Source: Vanilla planifolia
Lineage: Eukaryota > Streptophyta > Magnoliopsida > Asparagales > Orchidaceae
Length of the DNA: 64,000 bases
Reading direction: 5' to 3'
Assembly: GCA_023846275.1 (NCBI GenBank)
Contig: CM043869.1
Coordinates: 22,612,237 to 22,676,236, forward strand
Made by a program: the position numbers and the translations under genes. Positions 1 to 15,200 of this stretch are shown here, one piece after another. The notes beneath the pieces are model-generated. The model saw only the letters and a program-made list of their open reading frames with translations, had not been told where the DNA came from and did no database searches. How positions within the stretch are numbered: the stretch's first letter is position 1; each line of letters opens with the position of its first letter.

Positions 1-135
1 TCTGCATATTGGAAAATTATTGCATTTTGGGCTGTATCCAGACTAGGAATTCTTACTCCGTCAAATATGATGAGCATATATATCAATTAACATTATAATT
101 GGGTCGTTAATTCTGAACTTGATTTTGAAATGCAG
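1..135 (+). other. TPP2 intron, 3' part
   Basis: AT-rich sequence ending in the acceptor TGCAG at 131-135. No coding segment recognised. Confidence 0.6.
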
Positions 136-221
136 GAGCACATTGGTTTGAGCTTTTTCTCTCAACCAGATGGTCATTTTAAAAATAATGGCACATTTAA
201 ATCCACAGTTATAGTCCCTGG
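136..221 (+). CDS. TPP2: TPP2 exon a
   Basis: Begins E-H-I-G-L-S-F-F-S-Q-P-D-G and ends inside a Gly codon (GG|T). The donor is GTATAT. It aligns with the S-E-P-D-G-P-F segment of plant TPP2. The start phase depends on the unseen upstream exon. Confidence 0.85.
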
Positions 222-3200
222 GTATATTGACTAACATATTTTATTTTGAATAAAAAAATTAATCAAAATCATTCCTTGTTCTGAAAGTATAAATTTCCAG
301 TGGATCAGAGGCATTCTATGTTGCTCCACCTTCAAGTGAGAAGCTGCCGAAGGTTTATTATCTAAAATACTGGGAGACCTTGCTTTAGTTGAGTTGGGGT
401 TGCTATGTTGGTGAACTTTACTTCTATGCTAAATTTGCCTGTGCTTGTAAACTTCATAGTGCTCGTCTCCTGGCGCTGTGCTACTTGGATCAGCTTCCTA
501 TGGAACAATATCTCTTGGAAGCAAAAGAAAAGAACAAAAAAAGCAACAATATCCAGTTTCGTATGTTATTCCACCATTAAAGGTAACACTGTTTCTTTGT
601 CGCGTCTTGCTTCTTTTAGCCAAAACTTTTTAACTGAAGAATATCTAATTTTTTTTTTCAATATGCACTAGAGTGGCTGTTAGTCTTCCGAATATTCTCT
701 ATCCGCAGCTTTGTTACTGATTAATTTTTCAAAGCAATGTGTGCTAGTTTGATGGGCATTATGATGTATGAACCTCTCTTGTAGGTTGATGAGGAAAAAG
801 GAAAGAACTCGCCAATTGGTACCAATACTGTTGCTGAGCGTATGGAAGAAGAGGTGATTTAGCTTTAATTTGTTATGTGATTTACTAATTCTGTTTATTA
901 TGTTATAACTCTGTTTTTATTTTTGTTTGTCACACATAGCTTTTGCACATTTTAGCTTTTGTTTCCATCGCAATATTTTGAATGAACACATTTATTTTTC
1001 TACCTTGTTGGCTTTCTCATTTGCTCAACCCATGATTTGTTCTAGGCTTGTCTTGTTCTACTGATTATGCCTTCAGGAATGTCGCGCATTCAGATATGTC
1101 TGCAGTATCATGTGATATTAACTGCAAATGCCATTTTTGTCATGGTCATTGCATGGTCATAGAAACACTATTATGCATATCTTGCATAATCTAAATTTTT
1201 ATTTGGCTGTCTTGATATTTCATTCACTTCATTTACAGGTGAGAGATACTAAGTTGAGGTTTCTTTCAACCGTGAGTAGAGGCAATAAAGAGGAAAGGCA
1301 AGCCTGGAAAGAATTGTGTGCTTCTCTTAAAGTTGAGTTTTCTTCCTAAAATTCCTAAATTTTCCATTTTATTTGTTCACACATGCAATGCGAACTCTAC
1401 TAAATTGTACTTGTATAGCGTTGGCTTTCAGCATAAATTAAGATTGACAAACAATATTCCTTCTGAAATCCACTGTTTATATCTAACATTGGCCGTTATG
1501 AAGAAGCTTAAATTCAATAGAGATGAATGACTCAGTCTTGGTGTCCAATTTGGGATTAGTTACCTTTTATTGTAAAAGAAAATAGAAGCTAGCAATATAT
1601 ATGACCATCTTTAAAACTAAAAGCCGCACATTTTAAATGTGCAAATTAGAAGAAAACTATCAACAAATGGAACACCTGTAAGACTTAAATAACAGCAACT
1701 ACAGAATCTTTCTCCTTTAATGATAGTCCACCAATCATAAGAAAAACAAATGTGTCCACAAAAGTATCAAGCCTGCTTTACAAAAGCAAGCATTACAGCA
1801 ATTGCTAAATCATGAAATATATGGCTGAGAAAGACAGAAAAGTTTCCAAACTAAACCTATCAATTTAAGCATTGCTCCTTTTCTAAAATGACTGCCTATT
1901 GATTTCCTTATGGTTTCGGCACCCATTTTTCTTGATCAATTTGTTTTCCTTTTAACTTTATGGGACCATAATTGTGTTACACTTAAAAGTGCTTCACTCT
2001 TTTGAGAATTCACTAGCTATATCAATAACAACACAAGTGAGAAGGATTATTGCTATGATTAAGTTTGCCATGTCTCAATATTAGTCATATATTCAAATTG
2101 CTATTTAGTATAAACACTCATTCTTTGGAATGGATATTCAAACTAGACAATTCAACTAATTTATTGAAATCTTATATCTTGGAGTTTAAATATTTAATGA
2201 CCAAATAAAATGGATCAAGTTAAGCCCAATAGCATATTCAAAAGCCTTATCATACGCTGAATGAAATTATTGCTTGGAAATCTTTGGAAGCATAAATTAC
2301 TTAACTAACCACGCTATTGTTAGCTTTAGGCATGTTAGTGGTATGAAGGGTACTTGATTGTAAATAAATTGATTTAAAAGCTAGATCTCCTCACCAAGGA
2401 TTCAATGGGAATAAATAAAGAACTTGTAGTATCTATTTTTGAAGGTGATGTTGTAAAATGACATTTCTTTGAAAGATATGGCAGAGCACATTTTAGAAAA
2501 ACATTATAGAGGTTTGAACATAAAGTTGAACAACAAATTAGAAAATAACTTGATTGGCTAAGACATTCCCCAATCCCAAAATAGATCATGATGTATAGTG
2601 CTTTTTGTCACCCAATTTGTAGTTGCATTCTCTTCCCTAGGAGTGAGGGAGATCCTGAAGTCCTTGAAAAGTCTGACATTGCAAGTAGTGTTGAACATAT
2701 GAGAATTTACATGATAGTTAGTGGTGGTACGACAAAAGGAAATAACGGCCATCAAAAAATAAGATTCAAGCCACATTGCATTCTGAAAATTAGAGCAAGG
2801 TGAAGCAAAGTTGGTAGCTACATCAAACTCATTCTGTTATTTTTTTTTTCTATAAAAACTATGTATAAGGTCTAATGCTTTCTTTCAAATGAGAGAACTA
2901 AAGCTAACAAGTACACATGTTGATTTATAAATAGGTTTACAAATTAGACCTAATGATTGGGCCCAAAAATATTAGCTATACATCAACACTTACTCTTATT
3001 ATGTATATAAATCATTAGTTCTTTGTTTTTTACAAATATAGAAGAAGCTTGTCCTCTAGAATGCTTTAGTGAATAAATATGCTACTAATAATCAAAGTTT
3101 ACATAGTAGTGACAATCTCGATATATCTCTTTCCATGAACAAAATGAGGGTAAATCTCAATATGTTTTGTTTGTTTAATAATTATCTAGTTTTTTACTTT

Positions 3201-6200
3201 TTTATGAGAGCAAGTTTCCTCTCAGCAAGACACTTATAAGATGTAAAACATCTATCATGAGTAGATCTTACCCAATCAACATCATATAAACTAGCACATG
3301 GAAGTGTCCTCTAGTGTTCTTAAGTAAACCTTCTTTAGTGAGTTCTTCAAGAATATCAGACTTCTTGTTTCAATGTCCAGCTGAGTTGTTCTAAGTGCAA
3401 CCAAAAACTTCCTAACCACATTTTCGAAAAAGGAAATAATGAGTCTACTCTTACTAAGATTAATTTGTTAAGTAGTAAACTCCCTAAATCATCAATCATA
3501 TCTCCATCTTCTAATCATCTTAATGTTTTAATCCATAAAAAGACTTTATCATAAATTAATCTTGAACAAGTAAGGATGAAGTCTTGAGAGGACCCATTAG
3601 CTCTTGGGTCTTATTGTAGGAATCTTAGGAGAAAAAGTAATCAACCCTCAAAAGTTATACACTCCCAAGGAAGGAATAGTAACTCCCCTTGATGGATATA
3701 ACTTGAGGAAGATGCAAGAAAGGCGTGCCAACACCCTCATGATGTATAGAACTTGAGAGATGTGTAAGATGGCATATTAGAAATCCTGGAGGAGTACATT
3801 TTAAAGAGCGTTATTTGGATGAGTAGGAGATTAGGATGGGTAAACAATGTCTTGAGAAGATGTATTGGAGAGTACTAAGATCTTGAGTAGTATAATGAAA
3901 GAATAATTAGCTCATTTTGAGGTAATTTGCAAGCTAGAGAAGGGGGAGTCTTGGATAAGCAAGATAGATTTTGAGAAAGCTTCTTGAGAGGAGTTTTGGT
4001 ACTCTAGGAGCCTAGTTGAGGAAACAAAGCCTCGAAGACTACCCAAGGACAAGAGGATGTTTTCAAGAAACTATATTCCTTCATGGATGTTTTTATAGGG
4101 GACTATTGGTGTTTAATAGTAAGAGCACATATTATGTCATTTTTTCAATGTGAAAGAGATTTCACTAGTTTATGTGATAATCTAGTTTTTAACCTAGACC
4201 TTGAGAATGACCTTGAGCTACAATCTTTCTTTGTTAGAGTACTTGAAGTTAGGATTAGATAGTGATTTCATACCCAATGGTCAAATAAATCTAGAAGGAT
4301 AAGGTCATTTGAATCCAATGGAAAATGTTGATGGAGAAGTTGATGATGTGAGCATGGCAACTTTGCAATGTGAAAGGCCAACTAGAACCCTTCAAGGTGG
4401 AAGCATAAGTCAACCTACAAACTTATGACATAGAGGTGAATTCCATGAAATTGAAAATTTAGATGGTCAGCTTGAATCATACTTGTATTTGTATGGATGC
4501 TTATTGAGTGAGATCTTGTTCACCAAGTTAAAACTTAGGAGTTATGCTTTGGCTTTGTGGAATGCCCATTTGAGAAAAAGAATAAACCAAGAGGTGTGGT
4601 GGAGTAACTTAAAAAGATAATATGTTAAGAGTTTTATGTAATGAGACACTTCGAAGAAAGATGACGTAAATCGCTCAATCAACAATATTGACAAAGACAA
4701 TCTATGTAGTAGTGATGTGTCTACAATGATGAAATATATTTTGGGGTTACATTACCTGATTGCTACGTAATTTGAGTTGGTATTTTTACTATTATTATTC
4801 AAGTAAATTCAAATGTTATGATGATTGAGAAGAACAAACGCTAACATGAGAAATCTTTAGTGATAAATCCCAAGAGCTATGGAACTGTCAAGAAATGAGA
4901 CTAGAAGAATCCTAAGGGATAACAACAACAACAACATTTGGGAAAGAATCGTTCCTAAGAACTTCTAAGTAGAGTTCAAGAAACCACTTCAATCATTGCT
5001 ATATAAGCAACAACATTAATGACAAATGCTGGAGTTTACACTTGGATGTGTACCTCAGAAGGAAGAATAAAGATAAAAGAGAAAGGTCAATGACCACTTT
5101 GCAAGATCCAATGCTTGGTGCTATGTAAACGACAATCCAAGCCTCGCGTTGGCATAAAAAGTATGATCATTCAAGGAAGAAAGAGCTCAAGAGGAATTAT
5201 TTCCCTTCAAGTAATAATGTAGATAGAATTAGTTTGAGTGGTCTTTAATACAATGGTAAGAAAAATCTTTTCTCCATTAACCTACTATAATAATTGGGCT
5301 CACAAGAACTCCTCACCCTCTTATGTATTGTATAAGATGCATAAAAAAACATTGAACTTGATAATTTAGAGTGACATTTATTAGTATCATATGTCAATTT
5401 GTTGGTAAGCATAATTGTGCCTTCTCAATGCTTATCAGATCATAGTTGGCAAGCCTAATTTGTGTGCTTAGATTGCTATATGGTATTGGCTAGTATAGTG
5501 ATAAGAAATCATGATGGATGATAAGAATCATAATGTATGTTGTGATTGAGGACTCCAACCTATGGACTTCAAGTTGTAGGCTAAGTGAAGAGGTTAACAA
5601 ACACATATTAAAATTCTACTATAAGTAATTCAACTTGAGAAGCTGAATTGCCAAGCTATTTAGTTACTAAAAGCAGAAGGTGATGAGTTGAAACCACTCA
5701 TCTATAAATATTCATATTTATTCATAGAGTCTTATGAATTACCTTGAAAAAGGGATATAGAACTTGAAATCACCTTTGTTTTCGATGCACTTTTATCAAA
5801 TAATAGGATATGCTAACACAGTCATAAAACGCCAATAGGATATAGAAGAAAGTGAAGAACTTACTCAAGATAGGAGCTTGAAGGTGAGTAATTCACTATA
5901 TGAATCACCAACATTGGAAGTACCAAAGAATAAAGGTTGGCATATGAGCATAAGCTCTTAATAATGTTATGATTGTGACCATTATCCACTTTGAGAATCG
6001 ATGATTTTATGTATTAGATGAAGCATATGTGGATTTTAATAGAGCTAGATTTGAAGATTGGAAACCATCAATTTTGAATCAATAAATAGGATGTTTGGAA
6101 ATTTGCCATAAAAATTTGACAAGAATTGTACAAACGGCTTATCATGTCAATTACACTATGTAATACACCAATCACCGTTATGAGATTGATGGACAATTTT

Positions 6201-9200
6201 CTTTGACCTTATATCAACGATTTCTTTGTGGCATTTTTACATGATATCTTAATCTATAGTTAAAGCTTTTTTAGCACAAAGAAAACATGTAGAGAGCCTT
6301 GGACTTTCTCCATTATCATCTCTTGAAGCTGAATCGAAGCAGTGCAAATTTGAATTGTCCACCTTGATGTATCTAGGAAATGGAGAAGTCCAGATCAATG
6401 CAATAAAAAGATCCATTCGGGATTGGTTGAGACCTACAACTATGATAGAAGTTAGGATTTTCTCCTTGTTGAAGACAATTATTTGATTGAGATAAATGTT
6501 TCATGTTACATAATTGGAACTGTGCTTCTACAGCGAAAGAGAACCATAGTATACTATTTTAAGATGCTATAAGGAGCAAAAAAAGGTTACCTTATGCATG
6601 ATGAAAATTTACTATCATTACATAGGACTTGAAGCATTGAAGTTGTACCTTATGCATGATGAAAATTTACTATCATTACATAAGGCTTGAAGCATTGAGG
6701 TTGCATTTGCTAAGTAATTCGATGATTATAATTCTTATTGCTGACCGCTCTAGACCTAACAAACATAGACAAAGATGCAACAAGCATGGTGCCTAATCTA
6801 TTATTATCTTTGATCATATAGATTCAACTAGAAGAGCACAAACAATATATGTCCAAATATGGTAAAGACGTTGACTTTCAACATATCATAGTGAAACAAA
6901 TGGTTGGGAACCCACTTAAGTCTTTCTATTCGATGGACAACTCCATTAGAGAGAGTAACTTTATATGCCACAAGGCATAGGTAAGTTGAAGTGGATACAA
7001 GAGGCTTATGCATTGAAGTTATCAGGACACTTTAATTTTACCAATATTATTTTGAGCCTATGAAGGCATGCTATTTTGCTAATGATGAAACTCTACACAA
7101 CTAGCAAATCAAAATATGGTTTAGATATGCCTTTACTATTACTATCAAACACTAGGAAAGTATCTCATAGGATTTTTTTAGGTTTACTAATAACATGTTG
7201 TGGTCATAACATCATGTTTATAGTTGTAAACAAATTCTTTAAGATGTTAGAGCTCATATCATGTTGATAATACATCAAGAGTAAAAAAAACAGCATGATT
7301 GTTCTTTGCAAAGGTTTTGGCATATAATGGATTGTCTACATGCATCGTGCTTAATTTTGATTCTTGATTTTAAGGTGGATTTAGGAAAACTCATTCATTA
7401 ATGTTGAATATGGCATTACAAAGGACTACTTATTTTTATACATGAATAAACAACTAAATAGTAATTCATCAATCAAATAATTTTACAATTATTAGAGGGT
7501 ATGACTTTCATCATTGAAAACTTGAGATGAGTTCAGCATATATCTAACTTACCTGCAATTGAGTTATTCCTAGAATAGTTTAATAGAGCCCATTTCAAAT
7601 ATGTTTGAGATAATTATTGTAGATCTCTTTTAACCTTGAATCCCAAATTATGACTACTAATGGAGCTAAAAGAACAACATAGTAGTATACATAAAAATTT
7701 ATTGAGAATATTGAAATGATGTATACTACTTCCTAAAAGTAGTTGGAACTCTAATAGAAGAAATATGAAGAAAGACAAGATATGCATTGAGTTGAAGAGC
7801 GATGAGGTCTTGAGAGTAAAAAAAGGCCATAAAATACTCTCAAGAAGATGTGTTGTGGCGATGAGATCTTGAGTAACATGATATGAAGGAAATCATGTTT
7901 AGATATAATTTATAAGTTCTTAGTAGGAAGTCTTTGAATAGCCTGCTAGGCCTTATGGATAGCATCTCAAGAAAAAGACAATCAATAGTCATCCAATCCA
8001 ACTTAGACTATCTAATTATAATAACAGCCAATCACAAACTATCCAAATGAAAATCTTCCCAAGTCCTTAAGAAACATTATTGTCCATATTAAGCAACTTG
8101 TTTTGCATAGAGATTATCCAACCAAGTTGCGTCTCAAAAGTGGAGTTGGGAATAGAGATGAAGGACAAGAAAGGAAAAGGAGGATAACTATTAGAGTTGA
8201 AGCAAGTTCCTAAGTGAACTATTTGAGGAGAGCTAGAGGCAAGAGCATTTGTGGAACTTACAGTGGAGGTGCTAGTTGCATGTTCATTAGTGATAACTTT
8301 TGATGAAAGAAAGTATGAATTGGGTAAGAACAACACATTTGCATCTAGAAGTGAGCATGCCTGTCCAGTGTGGAGAAGATGTGGGTGACATTTCAAAAGG
8401 AGCACACATAAATTAGAGAGATGCCAAAAGAGTACAATTAAGGTATCAATAAGGTAATCGATATCTATATAGTACTGCATGATTAGATGGGATCTACTAT
8501 AAGAAATTCAATATTGAAGTATACAAGAAATTATCGTTGAGATAGAAAAAAATAGCAATATCCCATTTGATTACAAGAGTATCCCATAGCCACACCTTGT
8601 AGAGCGTGAGCAAAGTTTCTCTCTTAGGAGGCTTGATAATGGACGAACCACACACTCCTAAATATATGTGGGACCAAGTATATCGAGCGATTAAGATAGG
8701 TAAGTGAGATTGGAACCTTACATGTAGAGCTTGTCTTGAGAGATACAAGGATAAAAATGATGTTGTCCCATAGTTACATAGGATATCCATGTACACAATA
8801 AGGGCTTATGTAATCTCAATGATGTGTGAATTTTCTACCAAACCAACCCATTTGTTTTGTTGTTCGAGGACAAGAAGACTTTTGAATAATGCCTTATAAG
8901 AGCACGAAGGTGGAGAACTCTCAAAAAAAATGCGTCTTATCAGATCAAACTATATTTATATTACCAAATTGTGTTTCACTTCACTAAAGAAAATGTGAAA
9001 TAATTTGAATTGGTCTTTCATTAGGAGAAAACAATTAAACTTTGAATAATCATCTATAAATCTAACAAAATACTAAGAACACCAAAACAAATATCAAAGA
9101 TTAAAGGAAGTGATTCTATGACTAGTACTCAAAGGAGAAAAAGATAAGTGAAAGTGTTTTTCTTATTGAAAAGACTTGCACTCTAGGGAACTCTTAGTTA

Positions 9201-12200
9201 ATGATGTGAACATTGGCTTTGGAAGATTAAGTTGTGGGCGGCCAAGAGGGCAATGGACCTCCAAGTGTGTTGTGGATGTGAAAGTTAATGCTATAGGTGT
9301 GGTAGAAGGGAGGGAAGAAAAGCTATGTGACCCAACATGTTTAATAATAAATAAGACAAAATGATAAAATGTTTTGGTTGATTTAATAATGGAATTTGGA
9401 CACACAAAATGGTTGGGAATATAATGGGTACAACGAAGAAGCGACCACATTGGTTAAGAATTGCAAATTTTAGTACTAGGAGTTTGGAGTCCATTTACTT
9501 AAGTGATACAAGGCAAACTAAGATAAGGAGTTCATGCTAAAAAGTTAAAGAGTTATTATCAGCAACATGATCCATGCTACAAGAATCAATGATCCAAGGA
9601 GTTGTTGAAGACATTTTAATGGAAGAGGCATGTTGTAACGTCTCGAAATTGTAGTTAAAGCTTAGAGAGAGAAATATTTGTTTAGCATCTTAAAACTAAA
9701 ATTGCCAACTTGTTGTTCTTGGACTTAGATATTACCCTAGTTGTTTTTCTAGTATGGGAAATGGTATCTATAGTTCCTAAGGAATAGATCTCAAATGATG
9801 CCGGTTGGATAGATTATTCATATAATGTCCAACAAGTGTCACTCACATGACCTATGCTATAACGACAAGAAGCTTTTACAATAATAGATTGCTAATTAGA
9901 TTGGATGCCGATAATTTGTTGGCCAAAACCTGCGACCTACCCACTTCTCTCTAGAGTGATTAATTGAAATAAAGTGGGTGCTCTTATCAAATGAGGATTG
10001 AGAGGATCGGGTGAAACAAGAGGTGAACGATGAATTTTCCAAAGCTTGTCATTTAAGAGTCTATATTGCAATATATTGTTTTATGCTTTTCTTTAATTAA
10101 AAGAATTAGAGCTTTATTATGTATCTTATTTCTTGTTTTTCTTCTTTCTTCAATTCATCCTCATTTTCATTGTTACACTCTTGGCAACCTGTCTCAAGAG
10201 CATTAGATTCTACCTAGAGATACATCTTGGTCATTGGAAATTGTATATGATCTAATTGAGATGTGGGTGGGTGGTTGAGGATATAGGAAACTAAGGAAAG
10301 AGACATCTTAATTGTTGGAAGAGCAAGTGACTTTTCTAACCCAAGAAGTGCAACATTTCATAGAGATCATGAAATAGGAGTTAATGGCATCTAGTTTTAT
10401 GAACCACTTGTCAATGGAAACGAATCTACCTTAAGGAGAGGGAATGATAGCAACAAGAGGCAAAAGAGATAAACATTCAAAGGATGACAAAGATGTCAAA
10501 AACATGATCTTGTAGCTCTATAAGGCAATGTTTTGGTGATAGCTTTTCAAGATGGAAGCAAAATCATATCCAAGCTTATGGAACAGTGGTTTATTTATAG
10601 AAGTTGGACACTTGCTAGGTCAAATAAAAACATATTTCTGCATCTATGGGTAAGAATTTTCTTTGATGTATTCTTTGCAAGTTTGAAACTCATCATTCAT
10701 TAGGCATAGTGGAATAGTATTTTTGCATTTTGATCCTATACGTAGTTGCAGGTAAAGTCATTTCAAGCAACTTCTAAAAGATGAGTTTTACTATATAATT
10801 TCTACAAAGGAACTCGACAGAGGAAGTATCATGAGTTTCGACGCAACAAAAGTGGTCAATTAGGTGTGAATCTTGGAATGATGAGTACCTTGGCAAAGAT
10901 GTTGTTGAGTTTCTTTTCTCAAATTATTATGAAATTGAGACTTTATCCCATTAACTATGATTGTGGGGTGAGTACAATTGAGATGGCTATCAAGAAGAAC
11001 TATAGTTGATACAAGAAGCCAAAGGATTGTGGCTTCAAGAATAACAGCAAGAAGGAATTTTCAAATGAAGCTATGTTCCGTTCTCCCAATAAAGTTTACT
11101 TTAAGCCATCATTGTAAGAAAAGAAGGCATTTTAAGATTGAATGTTAGTAGCTACACTTAGAGTCAAGGGCCACAACGAGGTTGACAATAATGGGAAGGA
11201 AGATACTAGAATATTCATTAAGAGTGATAAGGTTTTAGAGGTATGGTTGTTCTTGGGCTCGACCTATCATTGATGGTGATGACTAATGGCAAGAACAAAA
11301 AGGTTGTGAAGGAGAGGCCTGTTGCAAGGAATTAAGTAGCTTAAGGAGTTATTTTTTTCTTTGGTCTTCATAGTGAAGACCAAGCTAGTCACTGCTGTCT
11401 TCAACACTAGATATCAACACAATTTGGTTGCTACAAGCTTGCTAAAGACTTTGTTTGGATACATGTGATCCAAATTTATGCATATTAGGATGGATCCATG
11501 GCTGTGCTAAATCATGTTTGAAAGACAGTATCGATTGAATTTTCCCATCATTTAGACATTCATAAATAATGAATGGAAATGTTTGAATGATCAACTCTGC
11601 AATCAATTGTTAAAATCTATAGGTGTTCATATCATTCATTTGTAGAAATTGAAATCCTTCTTCTTGCCCATTTGACTTTAACAAGTGACTTTTAGAGGAT
11701 CACATATGTAGGAATGAGACTGATGGAGTGAAAGATGAAGTACAGAGATGGGAGGAATTTTGTACTCGTTATTGTAGATCAATGAGCTCAATGTGCATGA
11801 GGTATAAGTTTTAGTGTCTAAATTAAAGTTTGTTTTGCAATATGAAGGAGATGTTGAAACTGCCATCAAGTGGACTGGTGAAAATGGAGAACTACAACAA
11901 GGACAAAAGGGAAATGACCACTTGAGAGTACCAATCCTTGAAGAGAAGCTCATGGAAGAGGCATTGAAAAGCATCAAAGGTGTTGTGGATGCTTGCCTTT
12001 CCTCAATTATGATTCATTGAAGTCCTTATTTTTGAAGGGAGGACAAACTCAAGGATTGATCTCGTCAATGTAAGAATGGATTCTTTTCCTTGGCAATCTC
12101 TCATTATGAAAGCTTATTGAATAGTATGGCTTTGACATGGTAACTTGAGGTGAAAGATGCCCTTGAGAATAATCAAGGTGAAAGCATGACTCGAAAAGTA

Positions 12201-15200
12201 GTTCTCATAAGATTAAGCTTTCAAAAGTGAACTTAAGGTGATGAATAGTTTTGAAGGAAGAGCCTCATGCAGTGTGAGTAGGGCCTTAAGAAATTATCTT
12301 AAGATAGAAAAGGGCACAAAGGAGATTCTCTTCACAAGATTAAACCTAGAGAGATTGAACTTCATCTCTCTTATTTTTGCAAAAATGGAAGTCACTTCTT
12401 TTGAATACAATAACAAGATTTTTTTTCTTATATTTATATTTAATTATTTTTATATTATTTATTTGCCATATCAGAATGCACCCATATGTTCTGAGTTTAG
12501 TGTTCTTTTCTATAGTAAAATCTAAAATTCCTTTTAACTTGTACTTTGTCTTGTTCTAAAAAGTGCATTCCACAAAAACTTTGGCCAACATTCATTAAAA
12601 CTGCTTTTACTTTGGCCATAACATTATACTTGGTGTTTACTTGCAGAAGCAGTACCCAAAGTATACCCCACTGCTTGCTTCAATTCTTGATGGTCTACTT
12701 TCAGGATATGTTGAAGAGGACAAGATTGCCCATAATAAAGAGGTATCACTAACTTTTGTGAACTCTACTGTTTGTTAAAATGCTCATCAGCTTTCAGGAT
12801 TAGAATACATTTTAACTGGCTGAAAACTTTCCAAGAGGTATTTCTCAATTTTAATTATCTATTTCATGATAAGTTTGATATGTATGAAATGTTGAGATGG
12901 AATTTAGGTGTAAGAATGTAGTGTGGAATGATTTTGTAAAATATTTGCATCTTTTCAACAAAGTTTTTATAGACTTGGTGATTGAGTGTATAAAACATAA
13001 AGAAAGAAACACCAAGCTAGTAAGCTGATTTCATGCGAGGAACATGAAGTTAAAAGATCATCATAATTGTAAAATGAAATATCATTAAATGGAGCATGCA
13101 GAGCTCAGAATGAAGGCATTGTGGTGGAATGAATTTTTTAGAACATTTATAAATCTGTTCAGTTGGTTAAATAAAATTGATGATGATGATGATAATGAAG
13201 ATGACTATAGTTTCTAATTTTAAATAGTTGTTGTAATTAGTAGGCGAATGTTAATAATGGCCTTATATCTCAAATATAAAATTTCTATTATTTTTGTTTT
13301 TTTGCTTGCAGTGATTAGCATCCTTGCAGTTAAATTCTTCTTTTAACTTTATCTGTCAATATTTATTTGATAAAAATACAACACAAGGTGTCAGAAAAAT
13401 AATTTTATTATATCTCGCAGCTTTCATGGCTATCTGTGATTACAACTTAAGCTTTTTCTTGTTGAAAATGAAATATTTCCTTAGTTCTAAAAACAGATGT
13501 GGAACTAATTTAATTGCTACTCATATACTCATTTGAAACATTAGCATCATGAGTCCTTGATTTATCATGTAACTGATTTGTTTCTGATTTAAAATGGCAT
13601 ATCTTTGTCAGATTGTTTCTGTCTCAAATGAAGTCATTGAGAGTGTAAATCAAGAGGAGCTAGCTGAGTTCTTTTTGTTTAAGCCTGATCATGAAGCTGA
13701 AGAAGCTGAGGTAAAAGAATTTTATTCCTGTTCTTGGTTCTGTAAATAATGTTTTGCTTATTCAAGGAAGTAATATACTAGCCATCATATTCAATTCAAT
13801 TCAATTTTGTGATGCAGTACGAAATTGGTTAAGATATAGGAGGGAGTGTTAAACGATTAAATCTAGCATGCCAACCCTAATAGCCATCCAAAACCATCCA
13901 ATGATGAATGAATGAATACAACATATGCAATTGTACATAGATGTTTTGCAGAGTCTTCATCCTCACGGAAATTTATGTTTAGCAAAGGATTCTTGAGCGT
14001 CTAATTTGGGCCTTAACAATCTACATGAAAGCTTATATACTTGCACTCTCAACAATCAGATTTCCTATCTATGATTGATCAACTGTTGCAACAACAAATT
14101 TTCCAGCATATATCTGTTTGAAAAGCTGAAACCTGAGCTAAGGATAATTCCATAAATTCTCTCAAGTTGAGATCAAATTCTATCATGAACAAGCAAAATC
14201 ACAATCTTTTGTTAAGTAACAGAAGGTGTTGGATATAAAAATCTAAATCACAAAGCCAAATTAAATTCCATAAGAGGTAAGATTTTTATTTGGCATTTAA
14301 TATAGCATCAGCGAATTAGTTAATTCTCAACCACCAATCAGTGTTTTGATTATCCCAAAAAACAGTGTAATCACAAAGGGTGTTTCTTTAGGTAGAGTTC
14401 TTCGTAGAATAGCTTCTTTGCTTGAAATTGAGGAGGCAATTACCTTGGATTCGTATCGAAGGTCTTGGATGATAGGCTTCCACTTGAGAAAGTGTTGGGG
14501 CTTCATGTCGTAGAATATGAATAAGGTAAAATAATATTTCATTTAGTTATGAAATTCTGAATTATCCATCATTGCCTACCTTTGAGCTATATGTTGCATC
14601 GTCTTTGAGGTTAACATTTCGTGGATTAACATTTAATGCCTACTCTTGGCACTACTACTACAGAAATGGATTATATGATATTTGATGGCTGAGTTCGTTC
14701 GTGTATTTGTGATCGATGATATGGGCATTAATGGTTCTCTATGATTTCTTATGGTTCTCTATGATTTCTTATTGACTTACCATCATCGTGGACGATAAAC
14801 GATCATCTAGACTAATCACATGTAGGAATAACCACAATCACGTTAGTATTCAGACCTTTGATGATCAACTACCCATATGTTCAATTGGCCCACATAATTT
14901 GACCACACGGCTTATTTTAGATATTTTTTGGATACTTACTACAAAGTTTATTTGACTTTGAGGTTCATCTTAAAACTTCTAAGTGAACCAAGGAAACTGC
15001 ACAATAAAAGATGTTGAGGTTCATCAAGAATATTCAAGAATGCAAGCTACATTTGGGATTTTGCTGGAGCTCTCGCAAAAGATTTTACAAAGAAAGATAT
15101 GACAAGCATCATTTCGAGTGAAAGGTTAACATCAAAATTCTAGTTTGGTTTTGTCTCGAGAAGGACAAATTGAGAGGTGAAGGTAGGAAGTTCAAACTGA

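Larger units (their letters stand above)
1332..12646 (+). other. Giant TPP2 intron (11.3 kb)
   Basis: Exon e ends at L-K and exon f resumes with K-Q-Y-P-K-Y-T-P-L-L, which are contiguous in the family, so everything between is intron. From 1332 to about 4300 nothing was recognised. From about 4.3 to 12.1 kb it is a mosaic of decayed retrotransposons on both strands (listed separately). From 12.1 to 12.6 kb it is plain AT-rich intron with a T-rich acceptor TTGCAG. Confidence 0.9.

Noticed and set aside
8067..8480. 137-codon - strand frame as a host gene
   Set aside because: It follows a decayed copia integrase block in the same orientation and has the low-complexity Ser/Thr-rich look of the copia linker. 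It is treated as element debris.
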